A DNA stretch of 30,000 nt, taken from Mesostigma viride (taxonomy: Eukaryota; Streptophyta; Mesostigmatophyceae; Mesostigmatales; Mesostigmataceae). The DNA lies in NCBI GenBank assembly GCA_009746045.1, contig RPFO01000418.1:2011670-2041669 (forward strand). Direction: 5' to 3'. This document shows positions 29,633 to 30,000 of this stretch, in pieces. A program made the translations under genes and the position numbers. Position 1 is the stretch's first letter. The number at the start of each line of letters is the position of its first letter. The notes under the pieces were generated by a model, which was not told where the DNA came from, did not search any database, and was given only the letters and a program-made list of their open reading frames with translations.

Positions 29633-30000
29633 CTAGCCCGCTGGGGGCGTCCACATCTTGTGGTTGATCATCTGGTCCCCGCCCCTCCAGTACACCTTGG
29701 GCTTCTGGGGGTCCTGCTTATGGCGGAGGTATTCCGGCCACAGGTCGCGTCGCTGCTGTTGCTGAGCGGGGGTCAGGTCGTCATCCAGCGTCCAGGTGAG
29801 GTCGTGCAACCTCTTGCGACGAGAGAGGAACCGCTGCTTATCCTCAGGGGAGGGGAAGGTGAGCAGGACTGGTGGGGGAGCCGCCTTGTCCCGTGAGTGG
29901 GGAAGGCGGTGGCACCCACGCAGTTCTACCTCACCTACCAGGCCCATGAGGGTAAGAAGCTGGTTCTTGAGCTCGTCAGCAAGAGAGGTTGACGTCTCAC
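29633..30000 (-). CDS. L1 ORF1p-like gene fragment, runs off the window edge
   Basis: Open from the window edge to a stop at 29633. Reads SLADELKNQLLTLMGLVGEV, then RLPHSRDKAAPPPVLLTFPS, RKRLHDLTWTLDDDLTPAQQ and KPKVYWRGGDQMINHKMWTP. It covers the RRM-like domain end and C-terminal domain of the ORF1 family. Closer to the 10924 fragment than to the 16104 copy (shared SPEDK, RHKQ, KPKVYW-GGD), so at least two subfamilies are present. Unbroken in the visible part. Confidence 0.75.
   Translation of the reverse strand, partial: ETSTSLADELKNQLLTLMGLVGEVELRGCHRLPHSRDKAAPPPVLLTFPSPEDKQRFLSRRKRLHDLTWTLDDDLTPAQQQQRRDLWPEYLRHKQDPQKPKVYWRGGDQMINHKMWTPPAG

Overview
The window is eukaryotic nuclear DNA. 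It carries spliced genes with GT-AG introns, GC-rich coding exons, AT-richer introns, abundant micro- and minisatellites, non-LTR retrotransposon debris and a 2-kb fold-back element. Two host genes can be recognised. One encodes a ciliary nexin-dynein regulatory complex subunit (DRC9/IQCG-like), so the organism builds motile cilia. The other encodes a MORC-type GHKL ATPase. High GC, a short interstitial CCTAAACCC-like stretch and the gene content suggest a green alga or a similarly GC-rich flagellated protist. This is an inference; no rRNA or organellar marker is present to settle it.

Layout. 1-1134: no supported exon; dispersed TTGACTTTT motifs and, at the end, degenerate copies of the next exon's 5' edge. 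1135-10303 (+): the 3' part of the DRC9-like gene, seven small phase-0 exons (159 codons) spread over 9 kb. Its introns hold a recent palindromic insertion (3023-4998, 5-bp target duplication TATTG) and tandem arrays of 8-, 9-, 79-, 82- and 142-bp units plus an ATC array. 10.9-18.1 kb: retrotransposon graveyard with several copies of an L1-ORF1p-like protein gene in both orientations (one open for 372 codons), a fragment resembling the C-terminal end of a retrotransposon ORF2, and small dispersed repeats. 19229-24520 (-): MORC gene, 5'-incomplete, two exons separated by an intron that is mostly an 800-bp G/A-rich array. 24.5-29.2 kb: mostly unassigned, with one plausible terminal exon of an unknown gene (27878-28222), one unknown open frame (25738-26031) and repeats. 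29.2-30 kb: another dispersed repeat and a truncated ORF1 copy running off the edge.

Two points stand out. First, the MORC protein appears to join a GHKL/MORC ATPase, a CW zinc finger, a PHD-like finger and a C-terminal SET methyltransferase-like domain in one chain. Second, in both genes, on opposite strands, exon edges are repeated outward: degenerate copies of an exon's 5' edge with its acceptor lie upstream, and copies of its 3' edge with its donor lie downstream, usually 55-145 bases away or about twice that. Several copies have stops or cannot be spliced in frame. I call them exon echoes. They may record frequent short tandem duplication in this genome, and may also act as decoy splice sites. 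The two genes have no evident functional link; their shared feature is this architecture and the C-rich arrays found before several acceptors.
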